A program made the position numbers and the translations under genes. From Rhizophagus irregularis (taxonomy: Eukaryota; Glomeromycota; Glomeromycetes; Glomerales; Glomeraceae): 64,000 bases of DNA. The notes under the pieces were generated by a model that saw only the letters and a list, made by a program, of their open reading frames with translations, was not told the origin of the DNA and did no database searches. Of this stretch, positions 30,764 to 44,030 are shown piece after piece. The stretch's first letter is position 1. Every line of letters begins with the position of its first letter. The stretch lies in NCBI RefSeq assembly GCF_026210795.1, contig NC_089444.1, forward strand, positions 2,718,501 through 2,782,500, in the 5' to 3' direction.

Positions 30764-31931
30764 AATAAGAGACATAAACCATAAATACTATATATAAAAT
30801 TTATTCTCTTTTTTTATGTTAAAATATTAGTGAAAAGAATGTTTGTAGAATTAGAAACATTCCTACAAAAAAAAAATGTCCAGAATTTGTCACCAAAACT
30901 GTTCAGAAATTGTCCAGTATACCTATAAAATGTCTGGAAAATGTCTGAAATTATGAAAAAATATGGTGTCCAGAATTTTTTGAAGTCCAGAATTTATCCA
31001 GACATGAAAAATTCAGGACAAATTTTGGATAGACAAAACTGGACAAATTCAAATCCTGGATACATTTTGGACAATCTCTAAACAAAAAGTATACTAAGTA
31101 AACTTAAAGAGCAAGCAAAAATACTATCTATGATGTTAATTTAAACTACTATAAACAGTTATCAGTTAGGTATTTGTATAAAAGAATATATCATTGATAT
31201 CATGACTTGCCAATCATTTTAGAGAAAATTTTTTTTCCAGACAAATTCCAAATCCAAACAAATTTTGGACAAAAATCAATGTCCAGAATATATTTTAAAT
31301 CTTGTGCATTTTCATATATTTTCAGGACACTTATTTTGTCCAGAATTTGTACAATTATATTCTGAACAATTTCAGAATATTCTCCAAACGCATTTTTTCA
31401 TAGAGCATGATTTTTTTTTATTTCATATTATTTTTTTACTTTTTTTGATACGATTTTTTTTTAGTTTTTTTTTAGTTCAGAGGAAAGTGAAAAACATTAT
31501 ATAATTTTGCAAATAGTGATCATGCAACTCAAAATTTTTTTTAAAAAAAGAGAAAGATGTTATATTTCATGAAACAAATTTCCAAAAAAAAAAAATTTAT
31601 TTATAAACTAGCCAGTATTTTTTTTGTTACAGTACTCACCATATGGGACTGACAGGAACAAATTATGAGTGTATTACTTAATAGTATCACATGATCAATG
31701 ATCAAGGATCGGAGCATATTATATTTTAATAAGTAAATTTCAAATACTTTCAGTTCACCCTGCACAAAAAGCCATGGTAATTAATAAAAAATAATTATAT
31801 AGGTGTACTCTACCCTTAAAAAAACCATAAATTGTGTTAAAATTTTTGTTTATTAACTAGTTTAGAAAAATATTACAATTTTGAATAAAAATTAGATGTA
31901 AATCATGTAATATATTTTTTTTAAGCTTATA
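30764..31931. other. AT-rich stretch with GTCCAGAA repeat remnants
   Basis: TGTCCAGAATTTGTCC-like units in both orientations at 30875-31085 and 31235-31390 suggest older relatives of the MITE at 31934. A 79-aa frame at 31265-31504 arises from them and is not a gene. Confidence 0.5.
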
Positions 31932-31933
31932 TA

Positions 31934-32453
31934 CCCTATAAAAAATAAGTGTCCAGAAATTGTCCAGAAATTGTCCAGAAAATTTGTCTAAATAATTGTC
32001 TGGAAATTGACCTGAAATATTTTTTCATAAAATTTGGCACATGATCAACAGGTGACCATCATTATAATTGCTTTTAACCTAAAATTTTATATCATAGATA
32101 TATAGTATTTTTGCCTGCTTAGCAAATTTAATTAGTATGACAAAGTAGGTTATGAATATCAGTCGTGCTTTTTGCATTTTTTTACAAAATTAATTTATCC
32201 TTTTTTGGAAGTGACGTCTAGAATTTGTCCAGAATTTTTTCATGTCCGGAATTTGTCCAGTTCAAATTATCTGAATTTTTACAATTTGTCCAAAATTTCA
32301 TACTAGACAAATTCTGGATATATTCTGGACAAAGTCCGGATATGTCAAAATTTTAGGTATCAAATTTGTAGCAAAAAATAGACATTTTCTGGACAATTTC
32401 TGGATATGCCAGATTTATTCTGGACAATTTCTGGACATTTATTTTTTATAAGG
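31934..32453. mobile_element. TA-flanked MITE of the GTCCAGAA family (520 bp)
   Basis: Inverted ends read CC(C/T)TATAAAAAATAA followed by TGTCCAGAAATTGTCC, with TA on both sides (31932-31933 and 32454-32455). No coding capacity is visible. A TA target fits Tc1/mariner-type mobilisation. Confidence 0.75.
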
Positions 32454-32504
32454 TATAAAAACAAGAGTTTAATTATTATTAAATCATGACATAATAGTTA
32501 GAAT

Positions 32505-32927
32505 TAGGGATGGCAACGGTCACAGTCATTAACCGGTTATGACCGGTCATGACCGTGACCGATATCAGTCGGTCAAAGACCTCTGACCGACCGTTTGACT
32601 GACCGGTCTGACTGACCGGTTAACCGACCGTTTGACCGACCGTTTAACCGATCCTGAAAACGTTTGCGAAACGTAATTTAATAAAAAAAATGTTTCGCAA
32701 ACGTTTTTTTAATTATTTTAATAGAAAATGTTGCGAAAACGTTTTTTATATGTTTTTTTATTAAATTACGTTTCACAAACGTTTTTAAGTTCGGTTAAAC
32801 GGTCAGTTAAACGGTCAGTTAACCGGTCGGTCAGACCAGTCAGTCAAATGGTCGGTCAGTCGGTCAAAGGTTCTTGACCGGTTATGACCGACCGATGACC
32901 GACCATGACCGACCGTTGCCATCCCTA
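32505..32927. mobile_element. hAT-like fold-back MITE (423 bp), second copy
   Basis: This has the same TAGGGATGGCAACGG ends and GGTCGGTCA subterminal arrays as the 28280 copy, with perfect 8-bp direct repeats GTTAGAAT at 32497-32504 and 32928-32935. The centre is shorter, with AACGTTTGCGAAACG-type hairpins. Confidence 0.93.
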
Positions 32928-33394
32928 GTTAGAATGGCTATACTCTATTTAGGATTATAGTACTTTGAAAAACCAATGAAGGAATTATATCATATAAGCT
33001 TTTATAACATTCTGAAAATTCATCAGTCACAATTAAAATGTCAACATATCACTTGCAAACAAATATATTATATACTAAAATATTTTTGTAAATAGAATAA
33101 ACTATATATTTAATTTATGTTTAATATTACAAAATTTAATAATATTTATTTCCAATTTATACGATATATAATAATTTGTTACTTCATTATAAGTAAAAAT
33201 TTAACGTGGTTATGATTAGACTCTGAACGGGTCAGGTTGGGTTGGGTTACATGGTTAACCCGAACTGAAATTTTTTTCAGGTCAGGTCAGGTTGGGTAAA
33301 CCGTTCTGACCTGACCCGACCCATTTGACCCAAAAGTATTCAGATCACTTCGGGTAACTCAGGTTACCTGAAGTTTTATTATTAAATATTGTAA

Positions 33395-33831
33395 AAAAAA
33401 CGTTTTGTAACGTTTTTTACTTTTTGTTTTTATATATAAAACGCCGAAACTATTTGTTTCAGCATTTTTCCTTTTGATTTTACATGTAAAAATGCCGAAA
33501 CTGATAGTTTCAGTGTTTTTTTTTAATTTTACATGTAAAAACGCTGGAATCATTAGTTCCAGCGTTTTTCTTTTTGATTTTACATGTAAAAACGCTAAAA
33601 CTGATAGTTTCAGCGGTTTTTTTCAATTTTACATGTAAAAATGCCAGAATTATTAGTTCCGGCGTTTTTCTTTTTGATTTTACATGTAAAAATGCTGAAA
33701 CTGATAGTTTCAGCGTTTTTTTTCAATTTTACATGTAAAAATGCCAGAATCATTAGTTCCGGCATTTTTCTTTTTGATTTTACATTTAAAAATGCCGAAA
33801 CTGATAGTTTCAGCATTTTTTTTCAATTTTA
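33395..33831. repeat. 100-bp hairpin repeat array
   Basis: CTGATAGTTTCAG recurs at 33501, 33601, 33701 and 33801, exactly 100 bp apart. Each unit holds two hairpins ending in GTTTTACATGTAAAA-like palindromes. Small frames on both strands come only from this repeat. Confidence 0.9.
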
Positions 33832-34570
33832 CAGTGCGGTACCTCTATAATAGGTACCCCTTATATCTTGTGATCTAATGGTCAGAATTTTATAAAATTT
33901 TAAAATTAGATAATTTTTAAAAAGATAAATACATTAAGCAAATAAAAAAAATTTTCTCAATTTTTTTGCTGACATAATACAAAATCACATGACTTAAAAT
34001 AAATTTGATTGGATAATGCAATACCTAATGTTAATTAGAATTATGCATAATTTTTTATATATAATTTATTATTCATTATAATTATTTAAAGTAATTTGAT
34101 TAAGTATATTATCAGGAACTTTTCTATAGGATTTATATTTTTTTTAGCAAGTTTTCCTGTGATTCCTTTTTGAGAAATAGATATAATATAATTTGTAATA
34201 AATAAAAACTACCAAAATTTTTTTTAAATTTTTTTTCAAAATTTTTTTAACAAAGCATGGGTAAGTTTATAAGCTAAAATGATTTATTTGAATAAGCACT
34301 ATCAAATGATTATTTTTTTTTTATGTTACACAAAAATCACTTATTCTCAAATTTTTCCTATCATAATAAATTACCTGAACTTCAAACTTATGTAGCAATA
34401 GCAAAATTTATTATTTTTTAATCTAACCCGATAAGTTTAAAAGCTCTTGATATGCTTTATTAAAATTATCGGTTAGAATTTTAAAATATTATTTTTTGCT
34501 AATGTGACATCTTTTTGAAAATGTCACATTATGACTATAAAATTGGGTTGGTTATAGAGGTACCGCACTG
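33832..34570. mobile_element. pogo/Tc1-like MITE (739 bp) nested in hAT-like element
   Basis: Inverted ends are CAGTGCGGTACCTCTATAA, flanked by TA on each side (33830-33831 and 34571-34572). The target was the TA in a TTTTACATGTAAA palindrome of the surrounding 100-bp repeat; joining the flanks restores that unit. No coding capacity is visible. Confidence 0.88.
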
Positions 34571-34783
34571 TACATGTAAAAATACCGGAATCATTATAAG
34601 TTTCAGCGTTATTTAATTTATTTGACCCAAATATATGTTGGGTCAACGGGTCGGGTCGGGTACCGACCAGCACTGACCTGACCCGTGTCAGGTCATGAAT
34701 TTGATGACCTGACCTGAATATTTCGGGTCAACCCGTTGGGTCACTCGATCTGTTGGATCAGGTTTCGGAGCTCTAGTTATGAT

Positions 34784-35057
34784 GAACTTTAAAAGCTTAA
34801 AATCATACCTTTGATGGAAAATGGAATATTCATTTCTAGTCATATTTGATAATTAATTAGTCCAGAGCGTAGTGAAGGACTCTATATGTTTTAGCCGTGA
34901 TGGTACAAAATATCCCATTGTCCTTCCGCTTGTTCTTTGAGTTGACATTTAGTTGGTTTTTATATTACACAAAATTATTTTAATCGGTTAATTGAGCATA
35001 TGGTTATCTACATACTGATAAGCTTCGGACTACATAACAGTTTACCGTTTCCCTAGT
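34784..35057. other. Short AT-rich spacer between elements
   Basis: There is no gene or repeat that I can recognise. Confidence 0.5.
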
Positions 35058-36449
35058 ACTATTATAGTGTTCTGAACGGGTCAGATCAGGTTGGGTAACC
35101 CGTTTTACCAGGACCCCAGAAAATGCTTATATATGTAAGGTACCAAGGTGCTTAGCCAACATAGTAAAGTTTTATGATGTAAGAATTTTATAATGCTTAA
35201 TTTTAAGAAAATTTTATACTATGTAAGATAATTAAATTGCATATTTTTGGTATTATTTTAAAATACTAAGAGTTTTTAGTTGCTTATTTTTCATATTTAT
35301 ATAACTTTTTAAAATATTATATATTGAATTTATAATTAATTTTTATTTATTTTCACTAACGGTGTAAACGGCCGAATATCAAGCATGAGAAGATGATAAA
35401 ACACCACCGCCAAATGTAATTATCAAGTATTAAGAACGAACAAATTAATCGTGGATTGGTGTGGATGGATAAATAATTAGCCGAAAAGGATAAACATTTA
35501 AGAAGAGTAATGATCTGCATGATGTAATATTTATTGAATGATTGACAAAGAACCAATAGGATAAATAGAGTCGATCAATTGCGGCTTGGCGATCTTTAAC
35601 AACAAGAACGATAAGAAAGAATAATTATAAGCCACAAAAGATAGATTATAAGCAAAACACATAAAGTGGATTAAAAGAACATATAAAATAATGTCGGAAA
35701 GATTAAAGAACACAAGATAATATAAAAGATAATATGAAAAGATAGTAAAAAGATGGAATATAAAAGACAACATATTAAAAAGAACATATATAAAAAGATA
35801 ACACAGCCACAAAAGATGAATTATATCTTTACGACATAATATTTGAAAGATTATTTTAAAGAAAAGATAGCACAGCCATAAAAGATGGGTTATAAATTAT
35901 TTCTTTACGATGTAATATTTGAATAATAGAAGAGATAACATATAAAATAATATATAAGATAGCATATTAAAAGATAGCGTATTTAAAATATAGATAGTAT
36001 ATTAGAAAGATAGTTCAAAGATAATATGTAAAGAACATAAAAGATAGTATATAGATAGAATAGAAAGTAGCATAAAAATTGTATATATAGAGAACGGAAT
36101 TCAAAGTAATTCCACAGTTCGCATCCACAGAACTCAATAAAATATAAGTTTTATTTTTAATTATTAATGAAGTTTAATATTAATTAAAGGTAATAGGTTC
36201 GCCCTAAACTTTAATTAATGTTTGATTAATTAATTTTAATTAATGAAAATTTAAGATGAATTAAATATATACCTTTGGAAGATAATAATTCGTAGCGAGA
36301 GCTATCGCAGTTTGAAATCGAAAGTGGATATAATTTGAGGAAAGAGAAGTACATTTTATTTTATATCGCTCAACGTTTTATATTACTAACGCTATTTATT
36401 TTGTGAACCAAGAATGTTGTTGTATATTGTTCGCTGATGTTGTTGTTCG

Positions 36450-36530
36450 TTAATTATGTTTTGATCACGTGTTTGTTCGTTTGATTGCTCGTTCGTTCGT
36501 TTGTTTGTTCGCTCATTCGTTCGTTCGACC
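36450..36530. repeat. GTTC-rich microsatellite
   Basis: A run of TTCGTTCGTTTG units. The 67-aa minus-strand frame here reads ERTNERTNKRTNEQ and is purely repeat-derived. Confidence 0.85.
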
Positions 36531-36819
36531 ATGAGAATGCCCGTTCGATGTGGCAACCTTGTAAATTGATGACAGGGGGAATTGGGGGATCTCAACGGTG
36601 AGTGTTAATTTTGTACTACATTTCACAATTTTATATAAATACATAAACAAAAATTTTTTTTTTGATGAAATTTCATTTTTTTTCAATGTTTTATTAATTA
36701 TCTGTTAATAGTTTCTTTTGAATTTTTATTAAACTCAGTGTATTATTTTTAATATAAAATTACTATATTATACATGTTTATTTTGTTAAATAAAATTACT
36801 ATAAATATGTTTTACTTTA

Positions 36820-37370
36820 AAATATAATTTCACTACTCACCACTTTGGTTATATCAAATTATCTTTTATGTTTAAGTAAGTTTATTCGGCAAGTTAAATC
36901 TACTTGTATTTTAAGTCTAAGTATGATATTTATATAGAAAAGCATATTTTTCATAACGGTAATAACTTTTAAATTTTTCACTTTTTCGTTTATAACTTCA
37001 GAGCGTAATTACACCTCTTTAGTCAAATGAAATCGACTTTCTAAATTAATTGAAAATTGTTCAGCAAGGTCGAAACTACTTATATATTAATTTTCATGAG
37101 TGTGGGTATAATACTTATGGAGAAAAGTGCATTTTTCATAACGGTACTAACTTCCGAATTTTTCGTTTCTCCGTTTACAACTTCAGAGCGTAATTACACC
37201 TCTTTGGTCAAATGAAATCGACTTTCTAAATTAATTAAAAATTGTTCAGCAAGGTCGAAACTACCTACATATTAAATTTTATGGGTGTAAGTATAATACT
37301 TATGGAGAAATTTACATTTTTTGTAATAGTATTAATTTCGAATTTTTCTTTTACTGTTTATTAACTTTAT
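36820..37370. repeat. 182-bp satellite units, second locus
   Basis: About three units are homologous to 26400-27262, with GAGCGTAATTACACCTCTTT at about 37003 and 37187, 184 bp apart. The locus lies inside the nested CAGGACCCC element, which may have carried it. Confidence 0.88.
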
Positions 37371-37644
37371 TAATTAATCTACTTGTATATTATGTTTAGT
37401 TTAGCTTCACAACATATTTAAAATTGGATTTAATAAAATATATTAATTAATAAATATATTTTATAAATTATATGTGTTATAATAAAAATTTAATTAGGTT
37501 AGAAGATTGATTTGCTTATTTTTATATAATTTTTAAGGTTAGATATCAACAATGCTTAGCGATTATAGTAAAAACCTATGCTTAGAGCTACTAATAAAAA
37601 ATATTTTTGGGACCTTACCTATATAAGTATTTTCCGGGGTCCTG

Positions 37645-37890
37645 TCTTACCCGACCTGACCCGTTGACCCGTTTGACCTGTATATCAAAAATGACTAAAA
37701 AAATAAAAAAAACCCCGGGGTTTTTAATTGAAAATGTCAAACCTGACATTTTTAGTTAAAGAAAAGTTTTTTTTAATGAAAAACGTCGAATCTGACATTT
37801 TTTATTTAAAAAAAAAAAAACGCCAAACTTGACATTTTTCTGTTAAAAAAGTAACGTTTCGGCATTTTTTTTAATATTTACTAGTATTCA
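37645..37890. repeat. Subterminal GACCCG arrays and hairpins
   Basis: TTACCCGACCTGACCCGTTG is followed by AAAACGTC/GACATTTTT hairpins, continuing the surrounding hAT-like element after the nested insertion. Confidence 0.65.
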
Positions 37891-39199
37891 CCTGTTAACT
37901 ACGTTAACAGTTAGGGGTAAATCTGCTTACAATCTGTATAATAATTCTGTATATTTATAGTAATATGCACTTTTACTTAACAATTCTTAAAAAAAAAATT
38001 ATTTTTTATTTATTCTTTGGATTTTGCTAATGGTGATTTTCACTAATAGTGATTTTCACTATACATAAATTTTATTGGTTAATTTTTTGCATTGTAATAC
38101 AATTTTTATTTTTTAGTGACTTTGAACTATTTTTGTTATGGCTCTTTTATTTTTGCCTAATAACATAAAGATCAATAAAAATGCGAAAATCAAGGATAAG
38201 ATTAAAGGGTAATCACATCCCAAAGATAAAGAACACAAAGATCAATAAAAAATGTGAAAATTAAGGATAAGATCAAAGGGTAACCACATCCCAAAGATCA
38301 AGAACACAAAGATACATAAAAAATGTGAAAATCAAGGATAAGATCAAAGGGTAACCACATCCCAAAAGTCAAGAACACAAAGATCAATAAAAAACGCGAA
38401 AATTGAGGATAAGATCAAGGCAATTACATCCCAACACAAAGATCAATAAAAATGCAAAAATCAAAGATCAGATCAGAAATGTTAGTAGTATTCTCAAATC
38501 AATAAAAAACCAAAAAAGAAACAAAAAAACAAATGCAAATACTCACTTCAAAGCCAAAATCTGGAGTCCAAGTCCGTTCATAAAGAAAAAGAAAGAAAAG
38601 GAACATTAGTAGTGTTCCAAATCAAAAAAGAAAAAGAAACAACAAACAACACAAATACTCACTCCAAAACTGAAATCTTGAGTCCAGTAATATCTGAGTT
38701 CATTCCTAAAGAAAAAGAAAGGAAAAGGAACGTTAGTAGCATTTCTAAATCAAAAAAAAAACAAAAACAAACAAAAAAACAATTGCAAATACTTGCCCTA
38801 AAGCTGAAATCTAGTGTCCGGTAATATCCAAGTTCATTCCTAAAGAAAAAGAAAGGAAAAGAAACGTTAGTAGCATTCCAGGACCCTGAACAATATATAA
38901 ATAGGTCATAGGAAATTGGCAAAATTTTACTATTAGCTCTACGCATTTTTTCAGGGCCGGAATTATGATAATGTCAGTCAGTTACTAAATAAAGTAATAT
39001 ATTTCTTACCAACATTATCAAAATTTATCTAAAAAAGGAAAGATTTTCATGATTATTTTAGCCTATTCTACGCGTTATTTCTTGTTACCTATTTCAGTAT
39101 TGCTCGGAGTCCTAGCATTCCCAAATCAAAAAAAAAAGAAATAAAAAATAACGCGAATACTTACTTTAAAGCTGAAAGCTGAAGTCCAAGTTCGTCTCT
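37891..39199. repeat. Purine-rich tandem repeats
   Basis: At 38157-38470 about four units of roughly 75 bp contain CACAAAGATCAATAAAAA and AAGGATAAGATCAAAGGGTA. At 38490-38900 a second family repeats CTAAAGAAAAAGAAAGGAAA and GTTAGTAGCATTC. Lys/Asn-rich frames here are repeat-derived. I see no gene. Confidence 0.7.
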
Positions 39200-40262
39200 A
39201 AAGAAAAAAAAACAAAAGTTGCGCCATGCAAAATCACGGTGCAGCGCAAGCTTTTTCTGAGATTCTTTCTTTTTTGTAGGTCAGTATTCAGCATTCTTCT
39301 ATAGAGTTCTTTTCTTTTTTGTAGGTCAGTTCAGTATTCTCTTTCTTGTAGGACGACACTCTGGGATTCTTTTTCTTGTAGAACGACACTCTGGGATTCT
39401 CTTTCTTGTAGAACGACGCCTTCAGGATTCTTTTACTTTTTTTGTAGGTCGGTATTCGGTATTCTTCATCGGATTCTTTTCTTTTTTGTAGATCAGTTTG
39501 GTATTCTCTTTTTTGTAGGTCGGTATTTGGTATTCTTCTATCGGGTTCGTATTTTCTCTTTCTTCTAATTTCCCTTTCGTTAGAAGTTAGAAGTTTCTAA
39601 CCTCTTTCATTTTTTTTTCTTTAGGTCAGCCCTCTTTTCAGCATCAGATTCCGGGTAGGTAGAGTCCTCTTTCTTTCATTTTCCTTTAGTTAGAGATTGC
39701 TAACCTTTTTCATTTTTTTTCTTTAGGTCAGTCCTCTTTTTAACGCAAGATTCTAGGTAAATCTTTCTTTGTTTTCGCTTGTTCCGCTTTGTTTTGTTTT
39801 ATTTTTTGTTCATTCTAACCTTTATCCTCTCCATTTAGGTCCCAGTTCTTTTGGCTCTTCGACCCTAAGGTACATTTTTTGTTTAGTTTTGTTTGTGTTG
39901 TTTGTTTTGTTTCGCTTTTCGCTTGTTCTTACCTTTACTCTCTCCATTTAAGTCCTGGCTTTTGGCTCTAAAGTGCGACTTGTTTTCATTTTTGTTTGCT
40001 TTGTTTCATTTTTCGTTCATTCTAACCTTTACTATCTCCATTTAGGTCCCAGTTCTTTCAGCTCTTTGACCCTAAGGTACATTTTTTGTTTAGTTTTGTT
40101 TGTTTGCTTAATTTCGTTTTTCGTTTATTCTAACTTTTACCCTCTCCATTTAGGTCCCGGCTTTTCAGCTCTATGGTGCGACTTATTTTTGTTTTTTGTT
40201 TGTTTTGTTTGTTTTGTTTTGTTTTTCGTTCATTCTAATCTCTACTTTCTTTCCATTTAGGT
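39200..40262. repeat. Pyrimidine and GT-rich tandem repeats
   Basis: The first part repeats TTTTTTGTAGGTCGGTATTC and similar units about every 40-60 bp. The second part has about four units of roughly 125 bp with CCATTTAGGTCCCAGTTCTT and TTTGTTTAGTTTTGTTT. Hydrophobic Phe/Leu/Cys-rich frames here are by-products. Confidence 0.7.
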
Positions 40263-41929
40263 ACGCGCGGTGGGTTCTTTTTTTTTGCTTCTCTTTTTTC
40301 GTTGTTGAAGAAAGGGAAAGGGAATAAAGTTAATTTAAAAATGCGTAACTGCCTATTATTACTATTAAAATCGATGTTATTGCGTCATGTGTGTCATGCA
40401 CTGTGGTTACACAATTTGTAAATAGTTATTTATGTGGTAGTCTAAACATAACTCCCACGTGATTGCAGTATTTTTTAAATATTAGATTATATGAAAAAAT
40501 GCTGAAACGTTTTTTCTTAACAACTAATACAAAAAAAAAACGTTTTCAGCATTTTTTTTAATATAATTTACATGAAAAAATGCTGAAATGTTGACACCAC
40601 TAAGATATTTAAATAAAAATTGTCTGGCCTGATTTAGAATTTAATTTTGATGATCACAAATCGGCAACTTTAATTGCTATATTTGTCAAATTTTACCCAA
40701 ATTTATGGGTAATTTTCAATAAAAAATGATCGGCAGAGGTTCCTTTGTCATTTTCCTAATATGGGCATAATTTTTTTACTTTAATGTTTTATGTATATTG
40801 TATAATGTATAATATATATGTATATGTACAGTATATTATATAATATATAATATATATATATATATATATTATATACATATTATAGGAGGAAAAGCAAAAA
40901 TTGATAATGGAATCATAAGAGTAAAATCATGAATTAGGCTTATCTGTGCCACCTTTGCTGCATGTTAAATTAAGCCATTAAATAATAGTTTTTGATAAAC
41001 AAGAAATTGACTTATTAGCAGGAGAGCAGGGGAGCTGCCATTCGATTCATTCATTGTGTTATAAGATAATAAGAACCATCTAAAAGAGGAAACCAAATAG
41101 TAAAGCTTTATTCACTAGTAAATCATTATTTAAAAAAAAAAATCTATATAACTAAAAAAATTTGTCTGACGTTTGGATTTATAGTCTCCGTGTAAATAAT
41201 TTGGAATTGTGTAACTTGAAATCCCATACAATTAAAACCCGTGACAAGCCTCTTTCTGATCTATTTATGGTCAAAAACTATTCGATCCATGTGCATTCCA
41301 ATCAACTAATAAAATTTTTACCTTAATCAGAAAATTATTTGTCCGATTTTTTTTTTAAAAAAAATTTTCAGAATTTTATTCGTACTTATTTTTTTTTCAG
41401 ATTCCTTTTTTTTGGAAATTTCCCTTTTGATTTCCCTTTTTCTTTCCCCCAAATTTTTTTATTAAATATATTTACAAAATTATTATTTTTTTAAAAAAAA
41501 TCAATATAACATATCAGATATAGGAAAATTGACCGACGTTGATAGAAAGATGAGTAAGATTTTTCAATTAAATTGAACGTTGGATAAATAGTTTGATTTT
41601 CAAATTCATAAAAATCAATTAATTAATTATAAAATATGTAAAAATATCAATTTTTTTTGAATTGTTGATTTAATAATAGATTATTATAACCAAATACATA
41701 TCCGAAATTCTCTAAATAACTACCAGATTTTGAATAAAGATTTAATTCAAATGGTTTAGTCAAATTAAGTACCAAAAGAATAATAATAAATGAAATGAAT
41801 AGATTAGATCTAATACATTTAATTATTCAAATATTTTTTTTGAGTTGGTTATAAGTTTAAGTTTGACGTAATATAAAATAAGAAATAATTATAAAATTTA
41901 CTTCCAAAAAATTAATCAAAAAAATGAGG
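40263..41929. other. AT-rich stretch with a TA microsatellite
   Basis: An AACGTTTT/GCATTTTTT hairpin pair lies near 40495-40595, and a TA-rich run with inverted symmetry lies near 40795-40880. No gene is visible. Confidence 0.5.
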
Positions 41930-42610
41930 GTGAATGAAAAAATAGGGAGATAAAAGGGAAACGAAGGGGGAGTGAGGGAGAAATGAAATGGAGCAAAGGG
42001 AGACTGAAAGAAACAAAAGGAACGATGAAAAAGATCAAGTGGGAATGAAGAAAAATGAAAAGAATGGAGGGGGACGAAATGGAGCAAGAGGGAATAAAAA
42101 AAATGAAAGGAACAAAGGGTAGTATAAAGCCCTATAAAAAAGGAATGTTTAGAATATATACGTAAAATATACAATATACATAAAATGTCTATAAAATGTC
42201 CATAAAATATATAAAAAATATACAAAATGGGCTCACTGTATATAAAATGTACAAAAAAGTATATGAGTCCCCTTTGCATATATCCTATATATTCTATGGA
42301 CATTCTATAGACATTTTATGTATAATGTACATTTTATGTTTATTTTATGTATGTTTTCTGAACATTCCTTTTTTATAGGGAAGATAAAGGAACGAAAAAA
42401 ATGAAGCGAGAATGGAATAAAAATGAAAGGAACAAAGGGTAATGTAAAGGAATGAAAAGACGAAGAAACAAAGAGGAATAAAAACAACGGAAAAAATGTA
42501 GGAAGGGAAGAATAAAAAGAGCAAAAGAAATGAAAAGACAAAAAGAAAACAAAAAATGGAGAAGGGACGGAAATGAAATAAACAGGGGGACCAAGTAAAA
42601 ACCAAACTCA
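41930..42610. repeat. Polypurine (GGAA-rich) tract interrupted by a MITE
   Basis: The plus strand is almost entirely purine (GGAATGAAAAGA-like units) on both sides of the MITE at 42130-42380. Minus-strand frames of Phe/Ser/Leu are pure composition effects. Confidence 0.75.
42130..42380. mobile_element. Small MITE with CCCTATAAAAAAGGAATG ends (251 bp)
   Basis: Both ends read CCCTATAAAAAAGGAATGTT in inverted orientation (with small differences), and the interior repeats CATAAAATGTC. The CCCTATAAAAAA start matches the 31934 element. I cannot define a clean target duplication. Confidence 0.65.
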
Positions 42611-44030
42611 TAAAATTAAAAGAAGAGATAAAGTTAGTAGGGAACGGAAATTACATGTAATAAATCAAAAACAAAAAAATAAAAAACATACCTTAGTAGT
42701 TACAGAAGCACATTAATTAGCCAATAAAATTTAATGTACAAATTTAATAATGAGGTGATATCACCGGGTAAATATCACCAGGTAAATTATATAGGTTAAA
42801 TCACCCAAGGTGAAAAATTATTAAATCGCCAAATCGCCCAGGGTGAAAATACACTCAAACGTCAAATCATTAATATAAACTATATTATTGTAAATATAAT
42901 TTATATCATTTTAATATTATAAATATAATTTAATAATGTTATTTATTATTTTTTGTTAACTAATTATTACCATATTAAATTCCTAATTATAAACAAAAAA
43001 CTACTGAATTTACTTAGTATTGATACTAAATTGTACTATAATCTAGATTTTTTTGAAGATATAATAATAATCACTTTTTTAAGAACGATAAATCAGCTGT
43101 AAATAGTGATATAGTGATCTGCAAATTCGTATACATCATAAAGTTATTTAAAAAAAAAATTATTAAAAAAAAAATTACTATTAAAAAAAATTACTATTAA
43201 AAAAAAAATTATTATTATATTTAAAAAATGGAGTAAAATTATTATTAAAAAAAAAATCAAAAAATTATTAATTAAGAAAAAATTGATTTTGAACATTTTG
43301 AAAGTCATTTTTCCTTTTTTAAATTTTATGAATTCTTTGATAAAAATTTTTTTTTGTATAAAAAGAGATATAAAGATAAAATAAATATTTTTTACAAAAA
43401 AAGAAAAATAGATCAAAAATGTAAAACCATTTCCTTTTATATTTTTATGATTTTTTGATTTTTTTTTTCTTTCAACGAAAAAAAATTTTACAAAAGGAGA
43501 AAAAAAATAAATTAAAAAGGAAACCCATTTCCTTTTTTCATTTTTATAAAATTTTTTTGATTTTTTTTTTCAACAAAAAAAAGTTTTTTACGAAAAGAGA
43601 AAAAAATTAAAGCAAAAATAGAAAGCTATTTCCTTTTTTAATCAAAAAAAAATCTAAAAAACGTTAGCTTCGCTATACTAACATATACAGTATATAAAAT
43701 TATCTGAGACTTTTTCATCCAAATTTGGATTTATGGTTAGATCAAATGCAAAATCTAATCCATAAAAATGCACTAACTAATCCATAAAAACGCACAATTT
43801 TTCACAATTTTTCATAATTTTTCATTTTAAGATATGACTGTCAATGGTCTAATGCATTCTGGATATGATCACAAAAAAATCTACCGAATTATTTGATATG
43901 AGGGTTAAAATATTTTAATTCTTTTGATCTTCATTCAAAAATTTCAAAAAATAACAAATGATCATCATACTGGGAACGTCAAAGGTAATTAATTACCAAA
44001 ACTTTTATAAAATAATACGAAAATGCCGAA
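42611..44030. other. AT-rich stretch with short ATCACC repeats
   Basis: At 42750-42860 TATCACC, AATCACCC and AATCGCCCAGGGTGAAAA recur in both orientations. 43140-43650 is long A/T homopolymer. No gene is supported. Confidence 0.5.

Larger units (their letters stand above)
33217..34775. mobile_element. hAT-like hairpin-array element carrying a nested MITE
   Basis: Ends TAGA-CTC-GAA are inverted with subterminal GGGTCAGGT/ACCTGACCC arrays. GTTATGAT flanks both sides (33209-33216 and 34776-34783). Removing the nested MITE at 33832-34570 leaves about 820 bp, including the 100-bp hairpin repeats. There is no transposase. Confidence 0.85.
35109..37644. mobile_element. Nested 2.5-kb element with CAGGACCCC ends
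   Basis: The left end CAGGACCCCAGAAAATGCTT and its inverted partner at 37610-37644 agree over roughly 35 bp. It interrupts the subterminal arrays of the surrounding hAT-like element. I cannot identify a clear target duplication. The interior has a 182-bp-type satellite, a GTTC microsatellite (36450-36530) and no convincing transposase; small frames at 35356-35812 look non-coding. Confidence 0.65.

Noticed and set aside
35356-35812. Two minus-strand membrane-like frames
   Set aside because: Composition follows the AT-rich GATAA/AAAGATA repeats; no domain or splice signals are visible.
39769-40260. Cys/Phe/Leu-rich membrane proteins
   Set aside because: They follow the GT-rich tandem repeat period and have no start context or homology.
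41857-42611. Several Phe/Ser/Leu-rich membrane-like frames
   Set aside because: They read the antisense of a polypurine tract interrupted by a MITE.
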